From assembly GCA_900465915.1 (NCBI GenBank), contig UBKJ01000017.1, positions 329,032 through 393,031 on the forward strand: 64,000 nt of DNA, read 5' to 3'. This stretch comes from Hyphomicrobiales bacterium (GTDB taxonomy: Bacteria > Pseudomonadota > Alphaproteobacteria > Rhizobiales > Rhizobiaceae). This document shows, one piece after another, positions 25,510 through 34,372 of this stretch (within the stretch, counting starts at the first letter, position 1; every line of letters begins with the position of its first letter). The notes beneath the pieces are model-generated. The model had not been told where the DNA came from and did not search any database. It worked only from the letters and a program-made list of their open reading frames with translations. A program made the translations under genes and the position numbers.

Positions 25510-27045
25510 ATGCGGGACAGTGACGGTTTTTCTCCCTTCAGCCGGAAGGCGCTGGAAGGCGAAGCGCCGGATTCCCAGGCCAGGAAGCCGGTCGAGCTGA
25601 ACGAGATGGCGCGGCGCATGGCCGACCAGTACCGGCGCGACACCTTCTCGCCGGTGATGCTGAGCGGCGTGATGCGGCTCGCGGATTTCGGCCTCATCTT
25701 CCTGTGCGGCGTGCTGGCCTTCGTGCTCTATGTCGGCTTCGACACCGACCTCAACCTGCATTATCCGGTCATCGTCGTCGGCGGCGGCGTGCTGTTCGTG
25801 CTGGTGATGGAGCTGAACGACGGCTACCAGCTCAACATCCTGCGCAACCCGGCGCGCAACGTCCGGCGGCTGGTCATCTGCTGGGCCTCGGTGCTGGGCG
25901 CGCTGGCGGTGGCGGGCTTCCTGTTCAAGACCTCGGCCAGCTTCTCGCGCGGCTGGTTCCTGATCTGGGCCATGGCCGGCTTCGCGCTGCTTCTGGCCTC
26001 GCGGCTGTTCGTGTCGTGGAAAATCCGCCGCTGGGCGCGCAACGGGGCCATGGAGCGCCGCGCCGTCATCGTCGGCGGCGGCGCCAACGCCGAGACGCTG
26101 ATCCGCTCGCTGGAGCAGCAGCCCGACAACGACATCCGCATCTGCGGCATCTTCGACGACCGCGACAACCGCCGCTCGCCGCCCATCGTGGCCGGCTATC
26201 CCAAGCTCGGCAACATCGACGAGCTGATCGAATTCGCCCGCATCGCCCATATCGACATGCTGATCGTGTCGCTGCCGATCAGCGCCGAGGCGCGGGTGCT
26301 GTCGCTGTTGAAAAAGCTGTGGGTGCTGCCGGTCGACATTCGCCTCTCGGCGCTCAACAACCATCTGCGCTTCCGGCCGCGCGCCTATTCCTATGTCGGC
26401 TCGGTGCCGATGCTGGACATTTTCGACAAGCCGATCAACGACTGGGACTCGGTCGCCAAGCGCATCTTCGACATCGTCTTCAGCGTGCTGGGCATCGTGG
26501 CGCTGTCGCCGATCATGATCGCGACCGCCATCGCCATCAAGCTCAACAGCAAGGGCCCGGTGATCTTCGTGCAGAAGCGGCACGGCTTCAACAACGAGAT
26601 CATCAACGTCTGGAAGTTCCGCTCGATGTACACCGACCAGTGCGACCCCACGGCGCGCAACGCGGTGACCAAAAACGATCCGCGCGTGACCTCCGTCGGC
26701 CGCTTCATCCGCAAGACCTCGATCGACGAGCTGCCGCAGTTCTTCAACGTGCTCGCCGGTACGCTGTCGCTGGTCGGCCCGCGCCCGCACGCCGTGGCGG
26801 CCCTGTCGGGCGACATGCTCTACACCGAGGTGGTGGACGGCTATTTCGCCCGCCACCGCGTCAAGCCGGGCGTGACCGGTTGGGCGCAGATCAACGGCTG
26901 GCGCGGCGAGGTCGACAAGCCGGAGAAAATCCGCATGCGCACCGAATACGACCTGCAATATATCGAGAACTGGTCGCTGTGGTTCGATCTCAAGATCCTG
27001 TTCCTCACGCCGATCCGGCTCATGAACACGGAAAACGCCTATTGA
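25510..27045 (+). CDS. Undecaprenyl-phosphate sugar phosphotransferase (PHPT, WcaJ/ExoY-like)
   Basis: A 511-residue membrane enzyme. It has four N-terminal membrane helices, a central NAD-binding-like domain (RRAVIVGGGANAETLIRSLE), and a fifth helix. The C-terminal bacterial sugar transferase domain carries KRIFDIVFSVLGI, VIFVQKRHGFNN, W-K-F-R-S-M and the DELPQFFNVLAG / LVGPRPH catalytic motifs. It starts repeat-unit assembly by loading a hexose-1-phosphate on undecaprenyl phosphate. The ATG at 25510 is chosen over an upstream start inside the leader. Its stop overlaps the next start. Confidence 0.94.
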   Translation: MRDSDGFSPFSRKALEGEAPDSQARKPVELNEMARRMADQYRRDTFSPVMLSGVMRLADFGLIFLCGVLAFVLYVGFDTDLNLHYPVIVVGGGVLFVLVMELNDGYQLNILRNPARNVRRLVICWASVLGALAVAGFLFKTSASFSRGWFLIWAMAGFALLLASRLFVSWKIRRWARNGAMERRAVIVGGGANAETLIRSLEQQPDNDIRICGIFDDRDNRRSPPIVAGYPKLGNIDELIEFARIAHIDMLIVSLPISAEARVLSLLKKLWVLPVDIRLSALNNHLRFRPRAYSYVGSVPMLDIFDKPINDWDSVAKRIFDIVFSVLGIVALSPIMIATAIAIKLNSKGPVIFVQKRHGFNNEIINVWKFRSMYTDQCDPTARNAVTKNDPRVTSVGRFIRKTSIDELPQFFNVLAGTLSLVGPRPHAVAALSGDMLYTEVVDGYFARHRVKPGVTGWAQINGWRGEVDKPEKIRMRTEYDLQYIENWSLWFDLKILFLTPIRLMNTENAY

Positions 27046-28289
27046 GCGCCGTCGCGGTCCATAGCGCGCCGGCGGCGACCGGCCCGGACCGGATCGCCCG
27101 CATCCGCGCGGTGAACCGCATGATCGGCAATGCGGCGCTCGCCGTCGGCGTGCTGCTGCTCGGTTTCGTGATGAGCGAGCCGGCGCCCTACGAGCTCTAC
27201 ATGGCCGGGCTGATCGCCGCAGCGCTGCCCTTCGGCCTGCGGCTCGGCCGCACCAGCCTGGCGCTGATGGCGCTGTTCGTCGTCTTCAACGTCGGCGGGC
27301 TGATCTCCATGCTGCAGATGCCGGCGCTGAAGGACGCGCCGCTCTATGTCGCCGTGTCGCTGTTTTTGGCCATGACGGCGGTGTTCTACGCCGCCGTGAT
27401 CGAGAGCGACCACCGCCGGCTCGCCACCATCTTCAACGCCTATGTCGCCGTCGGCGCCGTCTCGGCGCTGCTGGGCATCGTCGGCTATTTCCACCTGCTG
27501 CCCGGCTCCGACGTCTTCACCCGCTACGGCCGCGCGCAAGGGGCGTTCCGCGACCCCAACGTCTACGGGCCGTTCCTGATCCTGCCCTTCACCTGGTGCC
27601 TGCTGCGGGTGCTGAAGGGCGCGCTGCGGCTCTATCTGCCGCTGTGCTGCCTCTTGGCGCTGGGGGTGCTGTTCTCCTTCTCGCGCGCGGCCTGGGCGAT
27701 GATGCCGCTCTCCTACCTCGTGCTGGTGGGAACGCTGTTTTTGCAAAGCGACAGCCCGCGCTACCGCTTCCGGCTGGCGGCGACGAGCGTTCTCGCCCTC
27801 GTGCTGGTGCTGCTGGCGGTGGTGCTGGTGCTGCAGATCCCCGGCGTCGGCGATTTCTTCCTCGAACGCGCCAAGCTGGAGCAGAGCTACGACAGCGCCC
27901 GCACGGGCCGCTTCGCCCGCCACTGGCTGGGCCTGCTTCTCGCCATGCAGCGCCCGCTCGGCATCGGCCCGCTGGCCTTCGGCCCGATGTTCGGCGAGGA
28001 CACGCACAATATCTGGCTCAAGGCGGCGCTGGATTACGGCTGGACCGGCTTCGTCGCCTTCCTCACGCTGACCGCGCTGACGCTGGGGCTGGGCTTCAAG
28101 CTCCTGTTCCGCAACCGGCCGTGGCAGCCCTACCTCCTCGCCGCCTACGCCACCTATCTCGGCCACGTCATGATCGGCAACGTCATCGACACCGACCACT
28201 GGCGGCATTTCTACCTGCTGTTCGGAATCATCTGGGGCTGCGCGGGGCTGGAATATAAATGGCTGCGCCGAACGCGGGGCGCTGCCTGA
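27042..28289 (+). CDS. Wzy/O-antigen ligase-like polysaccharide polymerase
   Basis: About 415 residues with ten or more membrane segments. The long periplasmic loop contains R-F-A-R-H-W and the family H-N-I-W-L-K-A-A-L-D-Y-G-W-T-G motif typical of the O-antigen ligase/polymerase group. The FRDPNVYGPFLILPF segment is shared with exopolysaccharide polymerases. The start is not certain. A TTG at 27042 overlaps the previous stop and would couple the genes; GTG at 27111 or ATG at 27120 are alternatives. It probably polymerises the repeat unit in the Wzx/Wzy-type pathway. No flippase gene is in the window. Confidence 0.85.
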   Translation: MSAVAVHSAPAATGPDRIARIRAVNRMIGNAALAVGVLLLGFVMSEPAPYELYMAGLIAAALPFGLRLGRTSLALMALFVVFNVGGLISMLQMPALKDAPLYVAVSLFLAMTAVFYAAVIESDHRRLATIFNAYVAVGAVSALLGIVGYFHLLPGSDVFTRYGRAQGAFRDPNVYGPFLILPFTWCLLRVLKGALRLYLPLCCLLALGVLFSFSRAAWAMMPLSYLVLVGTLFLQSDSPRYRFRLAATSVLALVLVLLAVVLVLQIPGVGDFFLERAKLEQSYDSARTGRFARHWLGLLLAMQRPLGIGPLAFGPMFGEDTHNIWLKAALDYGWTGFVAFLTLTALTLGLGFKLLFRNRPWQPYLLAAYATYLGHVMIGNVIDTDHWRHFYLLFGIIWGCAGLEYKWLRRTRGAA

Positions 28290-28293
28290 AGGC

Positions 28294-28351
28294 TGCAAAA
28301 ACAACATCGCCTTACAGAGCACCGGATTGTCCGATGTTCTGTAAGGCGATG
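28294..28351 (-). terminator. Long hairpin, probable terminator of tRNA-Pro
   Basis: A perfect 14-bp inverted repeat, CATCGCCTTACAGA (28305-28318) and TCTGTAAGGCGATG (28338-28351). The 19-base loop itself contains CGGA-TTG-TCCG. On the minus strand the stem is followed by TTGTTTTTG, so it can end transcription of the tRNA-Pro gene. A smaller palindrome TTTCCTTAAGGAAA (28353-28366) sits between it and the tRNA. Confidence 0.65.
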
Positions 28352-28368
28352 ATTTCCTTAAGGAAAAA

Positions 28369-28445
<77 letters not shown>

Positions 28446-28638
28446 AACCGGGGAAAGCCCTAGAAGATAAAGGATATTTCCGCAAGCCCCTTTCATCATA
28501 AAAAGGAAAAAATGCACAGCCGCGCGGCAACGGCGCTGGTCTTTCATCGGGGCCGAGATCGACGCCCGCATGAAGCGTCGGAGTTGAAAAATCCGGTTTT
28601 CCTTGCAATTCCGGCGCTGCGGCCCTATCCAACGCCTT

Positions 28639-28680
28639 GCGCGGGACGGCCCGCGCCCTGGTTTCGTCGGGGACGGCCCC
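28639..28680 (+). promoter_or_regulatory. Guanidine-II (mini-ykkC) riboswitch candidate
   Basis: Two tandem hairpins with ACGG loops. P1 is GCGCGGG-ACGG-CCCGCGC (28639-28656), a perfect 7-bp stem. P2 is GGGG-ACGG-CCCC (28669-28680). A 12-base linker separates them. Paired stem-loops with ACGR loops upstream of SMR transporters define the guanidine-II class, and the next gene is a Gdx/SugE-type exporter. Guanidine binding to both loops is known to expose the ribosome site in this class. The unusual point is that the gdx ATG lies 119 bases further on. Confidence 0.75.
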
Positions 28681-28799
28681 ATGGGAAAGGGATTCCTGTG
28701 GCGGCATTTTCATCACAATTCGGCGTTCGGCCCGGTCCGCTTGCGGAGCCGGGTTCTTGCGCGCGCGGTGACGAGCCGTCTTATTTCAAGGAGCGATCG

Positions 28800-29114
28800 A
28801 TGGCGTGGTTCTATGTGGCGCTGGCGGGCCTTTTGGAGGTCGTCTGGGCCTATTACATGAAGAAGTCGGAGGGGTTCTCGATCCTGGTCCCGAGCGTCGT
28901 CACGCTGGTGACGATGATCGGCAGCTTCCTTTTGCTGTCGGTCGCCATGCGCAGCCTGCCGCTCGGCACGGCCTATGCGGTGTGGACCGGCATCGGGGCG
29001 CTGGGGGCGTTTCTGGTCGGCATCGTGTTTCTCGGCGAGGCGGCGAGCGTCTTTCGCGTGCTGAGCGTCGGGCTGATCCTCGCGGGGCTGGTCGGGCTGA
29101 AGCTGTCGACGTGA
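28800..29114 (+). CDS. gdx: SMR-family guanidinium exporter (Gdx/SugE-like)
   Basis: A 104-residue four-helix small multidrug resistance protein. The key membrane Glu is in [16 protein letters not shown] (Glu13), with [15 protein letters not shown] near residue 65. The W-A-x-x-x-K-x-S-x-G-F pattern in helix 1 is the guanidinium-exporter (Gdx) type and not the polyaromatic EmrE type. It works as a dual-topology dimer exchanging protons for guanidinium. The ATG at 28800 has AAGGAG six bases upstream. A GTG at 28698 is in the same frame after AAAGGG, so a 34-residue extension is possible but does not match the family. Confidence 0.9.
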   Translation: MAWFYVALAGLLEVVWAYYMKKSEGFSILVPSVVTLVTMIGSFLLLSVAMRSLPLGTAYAVWTGIGALGAFLVGIVFLGEAASVFRVLSVGLILAGLVGLKLST

Positions 29115-29144
29115 AAAGGGAGGCTCGCGCCTCCCCCTCATGCT

Positions 29145-29687
29145 TCAGCGCACCTGGTCCAGCAGGCGCTTGCATTCCAGGAGGTCGAACAGCGCCTCCT
29201 GCAACAGCGAGCGGTTGTCCTTGGAGGGGCGCTTGCCGTCGGCGCCGATGGGGCCGTCCTCCTCGCCCTTCAACAGGCCGAAGAGCTTGCGGGTCGGCTG
29301 CGGCGCGGGCTTGATGCCGTTGGGCAGCGCCAGCTCGTTGTCGGCCGCCTCCTCCGCCGCGCGCTTCTCGGCCGCCTGCTGCTTCTGGCGGGTGATGACC
29401 TCGACGGCCTGCACGTCGCCATTGCCGAGCGCGATGATGAACTGCGCGTTGTTCTCGCGCAGAAGCCGCTGCACGCCCTTGATCGTATAGCCCTGATCGT
29501 AGAGCAGGTGCCGGATGCCCTTGAGAAGCTCCACGTCGAGCGGACGGTAATAGCGCCGCCCGCCGCCGCGCTTCATCGGCTTGATCTGCGTGAAGCGCGT
29601 CTCCCAGAAGCGCAGCACGTGCTGCGGCAGGTCGAGATCCTCGGCGACTTCGCTGATCGTCCTGAAAGCATCGGGACTCTTGTCCAT
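29145..29687 (-). CDS. MerR-family transcriptional regulator
   Basis: A 180-residue regulator. The N-terminal MerR helix-turn-helix reads [21 protein letters not shown], followed by the wing [12 protein letters not shown] and the [14 protein letters not shown] helix. The C-terminal half is Ala/Glu/Lys-rich with no metal-binding Cys pattern, ending in a helix rich in Leu. The position directly after ihfA is conserved in Rhizobiales. The target genes and the effector are unknown. The ribosome site is AAGGGG. Confidence 0.9.
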   Translation of the reverse strand: MDKSPDAFRTISEVAEDLDLPQHVLRFWETRFTQIKPMKRGGGRRYYRPLDVELLKGIRHLLYDQGYTIKGVQRLLRENNAQFIIALGNGDVQAVEVITRQKQQAAEKRAAEEAADNELALPNGIKPAPQPTRKLFGLLKGEEDGPIGADGKRPSKDNRSLLQEALFDLLECKRLLDQVR

Positions 29688-29842
29688 CCACTTGCCCCTT
29701 AACGCGATTCGTTTCCGGGAACAGTATATGACAACATGGTTCTACAAGCATCCCTTCATCTGCGAAGAGAAGCCCGGACGCGAAACAGCCCCCGCGGCCA
29801 AGGCCTGCGAGGGCTGTTTCGATGCATGGGAAGCTTGGGAAC

Positions 29843-30160
29843 TCAGCCCTGCTTCTTGCGTTTCTGGTGTTCCTGCAGGATGCGCTGCTTGAGCACGTTG
29901 GAGGCCTTGAAGGTCATGACCCGGCGCGGCAGGATCGGAACCTCCTCGCCGGTCTTGGGGTTGCGGCCGATGCGCTCGTTCTTGTCGCGCACCTGGAAGG
30001 TGGCGAAGGACGACAGCTTGACCGTCTCGCCATTGACGATGGCGTCGCAGACTTCGTCGAGGATCATCTCGACCAAGGCCGCCGATTCCGTCCTGGACAG
30101 ACCCACCTTTCGGTAGACGGCTTCCGCCAGATCAGCCCTTGTGACCGTCTTGCCTCCCAT
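29843..30160 (-). CDS. ihfA: Integration host factor subunit alpha
   Basis: A 105-residue HU/IHF-fold DNA-bending protein. The start [20 protein letters not shown] is IhfA-like, and the beta-arm block [20 protein letters not shown] carries the intercalating Pro (RNPKTGEE). The C-terminus is basic (HQKRKKQG). It forms a heterodimer with IhfB and bends DNA at specific sites. It lies between fabH and merR on the same strand. Confidence 0.95.
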
Positions 30161-30280
30161 ATCCGAACCTGCCCGTTTAGCGTTGGAACCGATAATAATC
30201 CTTACGTGACAGGACGTTACACAAAGAAAAGCCGCGCGGTCAAGCCGCGAGCGCCCTGGATTGGGATCAATTTTGCGCCC

Positions 30281-31252
30281 TCACCAGCGCAACAGCACCG
30301 CGCCCCAGGTGAATCCGCCGCCCATCGCCTCGAGGAGGACGAGGTCGCCCTGCTTGATGCGGCCATCGGCGACGGCGGTGGCGAGCGCCAGCGGAACCGA
30401 GGCCGCGGAGGTGTTTCCGTGCCGGTCGACGGTGATGACGACCTTCTCCTCGGCGATGTCGAGCTTCTTCGCGGAGGCGTCGATGATGCGCTTGTTGGCC
30501 TGGTGCGGCACGAACCAGTCGATGTCGTCGGCGGTCAGCCCCGTCTCGGCGAAGGAGGCCTCGATCACGTCGGTGATCATGCCGACCGCGTGCTTGAACA
30601 CCTCGCGGCCCTCCATGCGCAGGTGGCCGACCGTCTGGGTGGTCGAGGGGCCGCCGTCGACATAGAGCTTGTGCTTGTGCGAGCCGTCCGAGCGCAAATT
30701 GGCGGCCAGCACGCCGCGATCCGAGGTCAGGCCCTTGCCCTCGCCCGCCTCCAGCACCAGCGCGCCGGCGCCGTCGCCGAACAGCACGCAGGTGGTGCGG
30801 TCGTTCCAGTCGAGGATGCGCGAGAAGGTCTCGGCGCCGATGACCAGCACGCGCTCGGCCATGCCGCCGCGGATATAGAGGTCGGCCGTGGTCAGCGCGT
30901 AGATGAAGCCGCTGCACACCGCCTGCATGTCGAAGGCGAAGCCGCGCGTCATGCCCAGCGCCTGCTGGATCTCCACGGCGCTGGCCGGAAAGGTGTTATC
31001 GGGCGTCGAGGTGGCGACCAGCACCAGGTCGATGTCGTCGGGCTTGAGGCCGGCGTTCTCAAGTGCGGCCCGCGCCGCCGCCGTGCCGAGCGAGACGGTC
31101 GTCTCGCCCTCGCCGGCGATGTGGCGCTGGCGGATGCCGGTGCGCTGGACGATCCACTCGTCCGAGGTGTCGACGACGCCCTCGAGGTCGCTGTTCTTCA
31201 TGATGCGCCTGGGCAGCGCCGAACCCACGCCCCGCACGACTGATCGTATCAT
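30281..31252 (-). CDS. fabH: 3-oxoacyl-ACP synthase III
   Basis: A 323-residue KAS III. The catalytic triad is in place: Cys113 in AVCSGF, His in VPHQANKRI, and Asn in RHGNTSAAS. The thiolase-fold [10 protein letters not shown] block is also present. It condenses acetyl-CoA with malonyl-ACP to start fatty acid synthesis. It follows plsX by 76 bp on the same strand, the usual phospholipid gene pair. Confidence 0.97.
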   Translation of the reverse strand: MIRSVVRGVGSALPRRIMKNSDLEGVVDTSDEWIVQRTGIRQRHIAGEGETTVSLGTAAARAALENAGLKPDDIDLVLVATSTPDNTFPASAVEIQQALGMTRGFAFDMQAVCSGFIYALTTADLYIRGGMAERVLVIGAETFSRILDWNDRTTCVLFGDGAGALVLEAGEGKGLTSDRGVLAANLRSDGSHKHKLYVDGGPSTTQTVGHLRMEGREVFKHAVGMITDVIEASFAETGLTADDIDWFVPHQANKRIIDASAKKLDIAEEKVVITVDRHGNTSAASVPLALATAVADGRIKQGDLVLLEAMGGGFTWGAVLLRW

Positions 31253-31328
31253 CGTCCTGTCCTGTCCTCACATGCGACCGGAGCGCGATCGCCGCGCGCC
31301 GTCGAAATTCCGCCCCGCGAGGCGCTCG

Positions 31329-32396
31329 TTATTTGGCGGCCTCGCCGCCCGCATGGCCTTCCTGAGGCGCAACATGCGGATGACTGTGGTGGAAATGCGC
31401 CAGATCGGCCTCGATCTTGCGCAAAAGCTCGTTGCGGACCATGTCGTAGCCGACCTCGACCGCCGAGCAGAAACCCTCGGCGCTGGCGCCGCCATGGCTC
31501 TTGATGACGATGCCGCTCAGGCCCAGGAACACGCCGCCATTGACCTTGTTGGGGTCCATCTTCTCGCGCAGCCGGTCGAAGGCGCCCTTGGCGAAGACGT
31601 AGCCGATGCGGGAGAGAAGCGTGCGGCTCATGGCCTGGCGCAGCAATTCGCCCATCTGGCGCGCGGTGCCCTCGGCGGTCTTGAGCGCGATGTTGCCGGT
31701 GAAGCCTTCCGTCACCACCACGTCGACGCGGCCCTTGCCGATGTCGTTGCCTTCCACGAAGCCCGCATATTCCAGCCCCTCGACGGTGATGTCGCGCAGG
31801 ATCTGGCCGGCCTCCTTGATCTCGTCGAGGCCCTTGGCCTCCTCGGTGCCGACATTGAGCAGGCCCACGGTGGGGCGGCGCACCTCGAACAGCGCCCGCG
31901 CCATGCCCGCGCCCATGACGGCGTAGTCGACGAGCTGGCGCGCGTCGGCGCCGATGGTGGCGCCGATGTCGAGCACGATGCTTTCGCCGCGCAGCGTCGG
32001 CCAGACGCCGGCGATGGCCGGGCGCTCCACCTCCTGCAGCATGCGCAGGCAGAATTTCGACATGGCCATCAGCGCGCCGGTGTTTCCGGCCGACACGCAG
32101 GCGTCGGCCTCGCCGGTCTTCACCGCCTCGATGGCCTTCCACATGGTGGACTTGCCGCGGCCGGTGCGCAGCGCCTGGCTGGGCTTGTCGTCCATGCTGA
32201 CGGCCAGCTCGCAGGCGCGGAACTCGGAAGCCGCCTGCAACTTCGGATAGCGCGCCAGCACCGGCTCGACCTGGCCCGCCAGGCCGAAAAGGATGAACCG
32301 CATGTCGGGATGGCGCTCGAGCGCCTTCGCAGCGCCGGGGATGACCACTTCAGGGCCGAAATCACCGCCCATGGCGTCGATCGAAATCTTGATCAC
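31329..32396 (-). CDS. plsX: Phosphate acyltransferase PlsX
   Basis: A 355-residue protein beginning [20 protein letters not shown], the diagnostic PlsX start. [11 protein letters not shown] and [21 protein letters not shown] follow, then the late VEGNDIGKG and [13 protein letters not shown] motifs. It makes acyl-phosphate from acyl-ACP for glycerol-3-phosphate acylation at the membrane. It starts with GTG. The final ~20 residues are His-rich (HFHHSHPHV). Upstream is a DUF177 gene as in the yceD-rpmF-plsX order of enterics, but rpmF is absent here. Confidence 0.97.
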   Translation of the reverse strand: MIKISIDAMGGDFGPEVVIPGAAKALERHPDMRFILFGLAGQVEPVLARYPKLQAASEFRACELAVSMDDKPSQALRTGRGKSTMWKAIEAVKTGEADACVSAGNTGALMAMSKFCLRMLQEVERPAIAGVWPTLRGESIVLDIGATIGADARQLVDYAVMGAGMARALFEVRRPTVGLLNVGTEEAKGLDEIKEAGQILRDITVEGLEYAGFVEGNDIGKGRVDVVVTEGFTGNIALKTAEGTARQMGELLRQAMSRTLLSRIGYVFAKGAFDRLREKMDPNKVNGGVFLGLSGIVIKSHGGASAEGFCSAVEVGYDMVRNELLRKIEADLAHFHHSHPHVAPQEGHAGGEAAK

Positions 32397-32528
32397 TCTT
32401 GATTGTTCCTGTGCGATCCCTGAGCCGATTCCGTCTGGTCGGCCGTCACGCCGGGACGAAAGGTCTTTTTGGCGAAAATAGTGGTTTTGCGTTTCCGCAC
32501 AACCAGATTCTGTCGCGGCGCCGTCAAA

Positions 32529-33083
32529 TCAGGGTTTCTTCGACCAGTCCGACAGCTTGGCGAAAGGCGATTCCGGCTTGTCGTCGCCGGCGTCGCCGAA
32601 GCTTTGCGGCGCGCTTTCGTCGGGCAGGCCGGGCTTGCGCGGATAGGGATCGATGGCCAGATCGAAGAATTCCTCCGCCACCGCGCCCATGTCGATGCGG
32701 TCGCCCTCGAAGGTCTCGGGAATGTCGGCGCCCTCGGCGTCGATCAGCATCTCGCCGCTCTCGTCGAGCTTGATGCGCGCCAGACGCGAGTTTTCCGGCA
32801 CGAAGATGGTGTCGACCTCCTCCGAGATTTTGTTGCGCAGCGGCTCCAGCGTGACGACGCAGGCCTGCACGATCTCGGCCTCGATGCGGCCGCGCACGCG
32901 AATCCCGTCCTTCTTCCAGCGCGTCAGCAGGAATTCGGCCGAGAAGCTCTCCACCGCCTCCAGCTCGTGGCCGGCGGCGAGCGCGGCGCGCTCGCGCTCG
33001 TCGGTGGCGATGGTCACCGTCAGGCCCTTCTGCGGCAGGTGCAGCACGGGCACGGGATAGGTCAGCGCCGGTTTGTCAGTCAT
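32529..33083 (-). CDS. DUF177/YceD-family protein
   Basis: A 184-residue protein. The family core is R-G-R-I-E-A-E-I-V-Q-A-C-V-V-T-L-E-P, followed by acidic stretches (ALIDAEGADIPETFEG-like) and the conserved D-L-A-I-D-P-Y-P-R-K-P-G near the C-terminus. YceD homologues are linked to 23S rRNA accumulation and L32/plsX expression. The ATG at 33083 overlaps the end of the upstream bc1 chaperone gene by 8 bp, so the two are coupled. Confidence 0.88.
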   Translation of the reverse strand: MTDKPALTYPVPVLHLPQKGLTVTIATDERERAALAAGHELEAVESFSAEFLLTRWKKDGIRVRGRIEAEIVQACVVTLEPLRNKISEEVDTIFVPENSRLARIKLDESGEMLIDAEGADIPETFEGDRIDMGAVAEEFFDLAIDPYPRKPGLPDESAPQSFGDAGDDKPESPFAKLSDWSKKP

Positions 33084-33663
33084 TCGCCTCGTCCTTAGTT
33101 TGGGAAGCCGGGGGTTCGTAAGCCAGCTCGTCGACGTTCATAAACGAAACGCCGCCCGCCGCCAAAACCTCGTCGGGGATTTTCCCGAGCCAGTCGTCGC
33201 AGGCGCGCATATAATGCGCCAGCGCCGCCGCATGCGGCCAGTATTCGAGGTCGGGGCGGATGTTGCGGGTGAGCGCGGCGGCGAGCGCCGCGTCGTCATC
33301 GGCGTCGAGCGCCGCCTCATAGGCGCCGACGCGGCCGTAGAACATGCGGGCGAGCTTCTTCATGCGCTTGGGCACGCCCTGGTCGCCGATTCCGAGCTCG
33401 CGCAGGGAATGGTCGACGTCCTTGAAGAATTCGTCGGCGATCTCCTGCGACAGGGCGGAAAGCGCCGGATCGCCGCCCTTCATGCGGCGCATGGCCATGA
33501 AGACGTGCAGGCCCAGCAGCTCGTAACGGCCCAGCGGCGTGTCGGGCGCCTGAAACTGTGCATAGAAGCGTTTCTGCCGCGCCGCCGCCACGATCGTCTC
33601 ATAGACACGCAGCACGATGGCTTCGTTCGCCTTCGACCGGCGGCGGAATAATTGGAGAATCAT
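33076..33663 (-). CDS. Ubiquinol-cytochrome c reductase chaperone (CBP3-like)
   Basis: A 195-residue protein matching the alphaproteobacterial ubiquinol-cytochrome c chaperone family (mitochondrial CBP3/UQCC1). Recognisable parts are A-N-E-A-I-V-L-R-V-Y-E-T-I-V-A-A-A-R, F-Q-A-P-D-T-P-L-G-R-Y-E-L and L-H-V-F-M-A-M-R-R, plus D-H-S-L-R-E-L-G-I-G-D-Q-G-V-P-K-R-M-K-K. It helps assemble cytochrome bc1. It is coupled to DUF177 downstream and divergent from bamE. Confidence 0.88.
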   Translation of the reverse strand: MILQLFRRRSKANEAIVLRVYETIVAAARQKRFYAQFQAPDTPLGRYELLGLHVFMAMRRMKGGDPALSALSQEIADEFFKDVDHSLRELGIGDQGVPKRMKKLARMFYGRVGAYEAALDADDDAALAAALTRNIRPDLEYWPHAAALAHYMRACDDWLGKIPDEVLAAGGVSFMNVDELAYEPPASQTKDEAND

Positions 33664-33743
33664 GGCTGTTCGACCGTTCCAGTTGCATCGGGAAGCAAGG
33701 TGGTTTACCGAAGTTCTCTGAACGGCGAAAGTGCCGCGCTGAT

Positions 33744-34298
33744 ATGGAATTGATGGAGAGATCTTTGTTGCAGCGGATTTTCACTGGCGCGGGCCATAGG
33801 CGCGCGTTTCTCGCAGGCACGGCAATTCTCTGTTCGGCGCTGGCCGGGTGTAACACCGCCCATACGCTGAACCCGTCCGAGACGATCTCGGAAGGCTATG
33901 TGCTGGACCAGGACGCGCTGGCCGCGACGCCGGTCGGCTCCAGCCGCGAGCAGGTGCTTCTGTCGCTGGGCACGCCGTCGACCACCGCCACCTTCGACAA
34001 CGAGGTCTTCTATTATATCTCGCAGAAGCGCTATCGCGCCGCGCAGTTCATGAAGCCCAAGATCGTCGACCGGCACATCCTCGCCGTCTATTTCGACAAG
34101 AACGGCAAGGTGCAGCAGCTCGCCAATTACGGCCTCAAGGACGGCAAGCTGTTCGACTTCATCAGCCGCACCACGCCGACCGGCGGCAAGGACCAGACCT
34201 TCATCGGCCAGGTCATCCAGGGCGTCAACAAGGCCCCGACCTCCCTGCCCGGCATGGGCGGCGACAAGGGCGCGCCCACCGGCGGCGCCGGCGCCTGA
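33744..34298 (+). CDS. bamE: Outer membrane assembly lipoprotein BamE
   Basis: About 184 residues with a signal peptide and lipobox LAGC (Cys near residue 36). The SmpA/OmlA domain follows: G-Y-V-L-D-Q-D-A-L-A-A-T-P-V-G-S-S-R, then EQVLLSLGTPSTTATF and VYFDKNGKV. It is a small subunit of the BAM complex that inserts beta-barrel proteins. The C-terminal tail is Gly/Pro-rich. ATG starts at 33744 and 33753 are both possible. It is divergent from the bc1 chaperone. Confidence 0.93.
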   Translation: MELMERSLLQRIFTGAGHRRAFLAGTAILCSALAGCNTAHTLNPSETISEGYVLDQDALAATPVGSSREQVLLSLGTPSTTATFDNEVFYYISQKRYRAAQFMKPKIVDRHILAVYFDKNGKVQQLANYGLKDGKLFDFISRTTPTGGKDQTFIGQVIQGVNKAPTSLPGMGGDKGAPTGGAGA

Positions 34299-34319
34299 CC
34301 GCCCGAACATCCGTTCATG

Positions 34320-34350
34320 CAAAACCCGCCTTTCGGCGGGTTTTGTTTTT
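34320..34350. terminator. Terminator between bamE and hppA (convergent)
   Basis: Stem CAAAACCCGCC / GGCGGGTTTTG with a TTTC loop, followed on the plus strand by a T-rich run. The symmetry allows use from both sides. Confidence 0.9.
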
Positions 34351-34372
34351 TGGGGATCGGAAGGACCGCCGA

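Noticed and set aside
28305..28351. 14-bp inverted repeat as a mobile element
   Set aside because: On the minus strand it is followed by a T-run right after tRNA-Pro, so a terminator explains it better.
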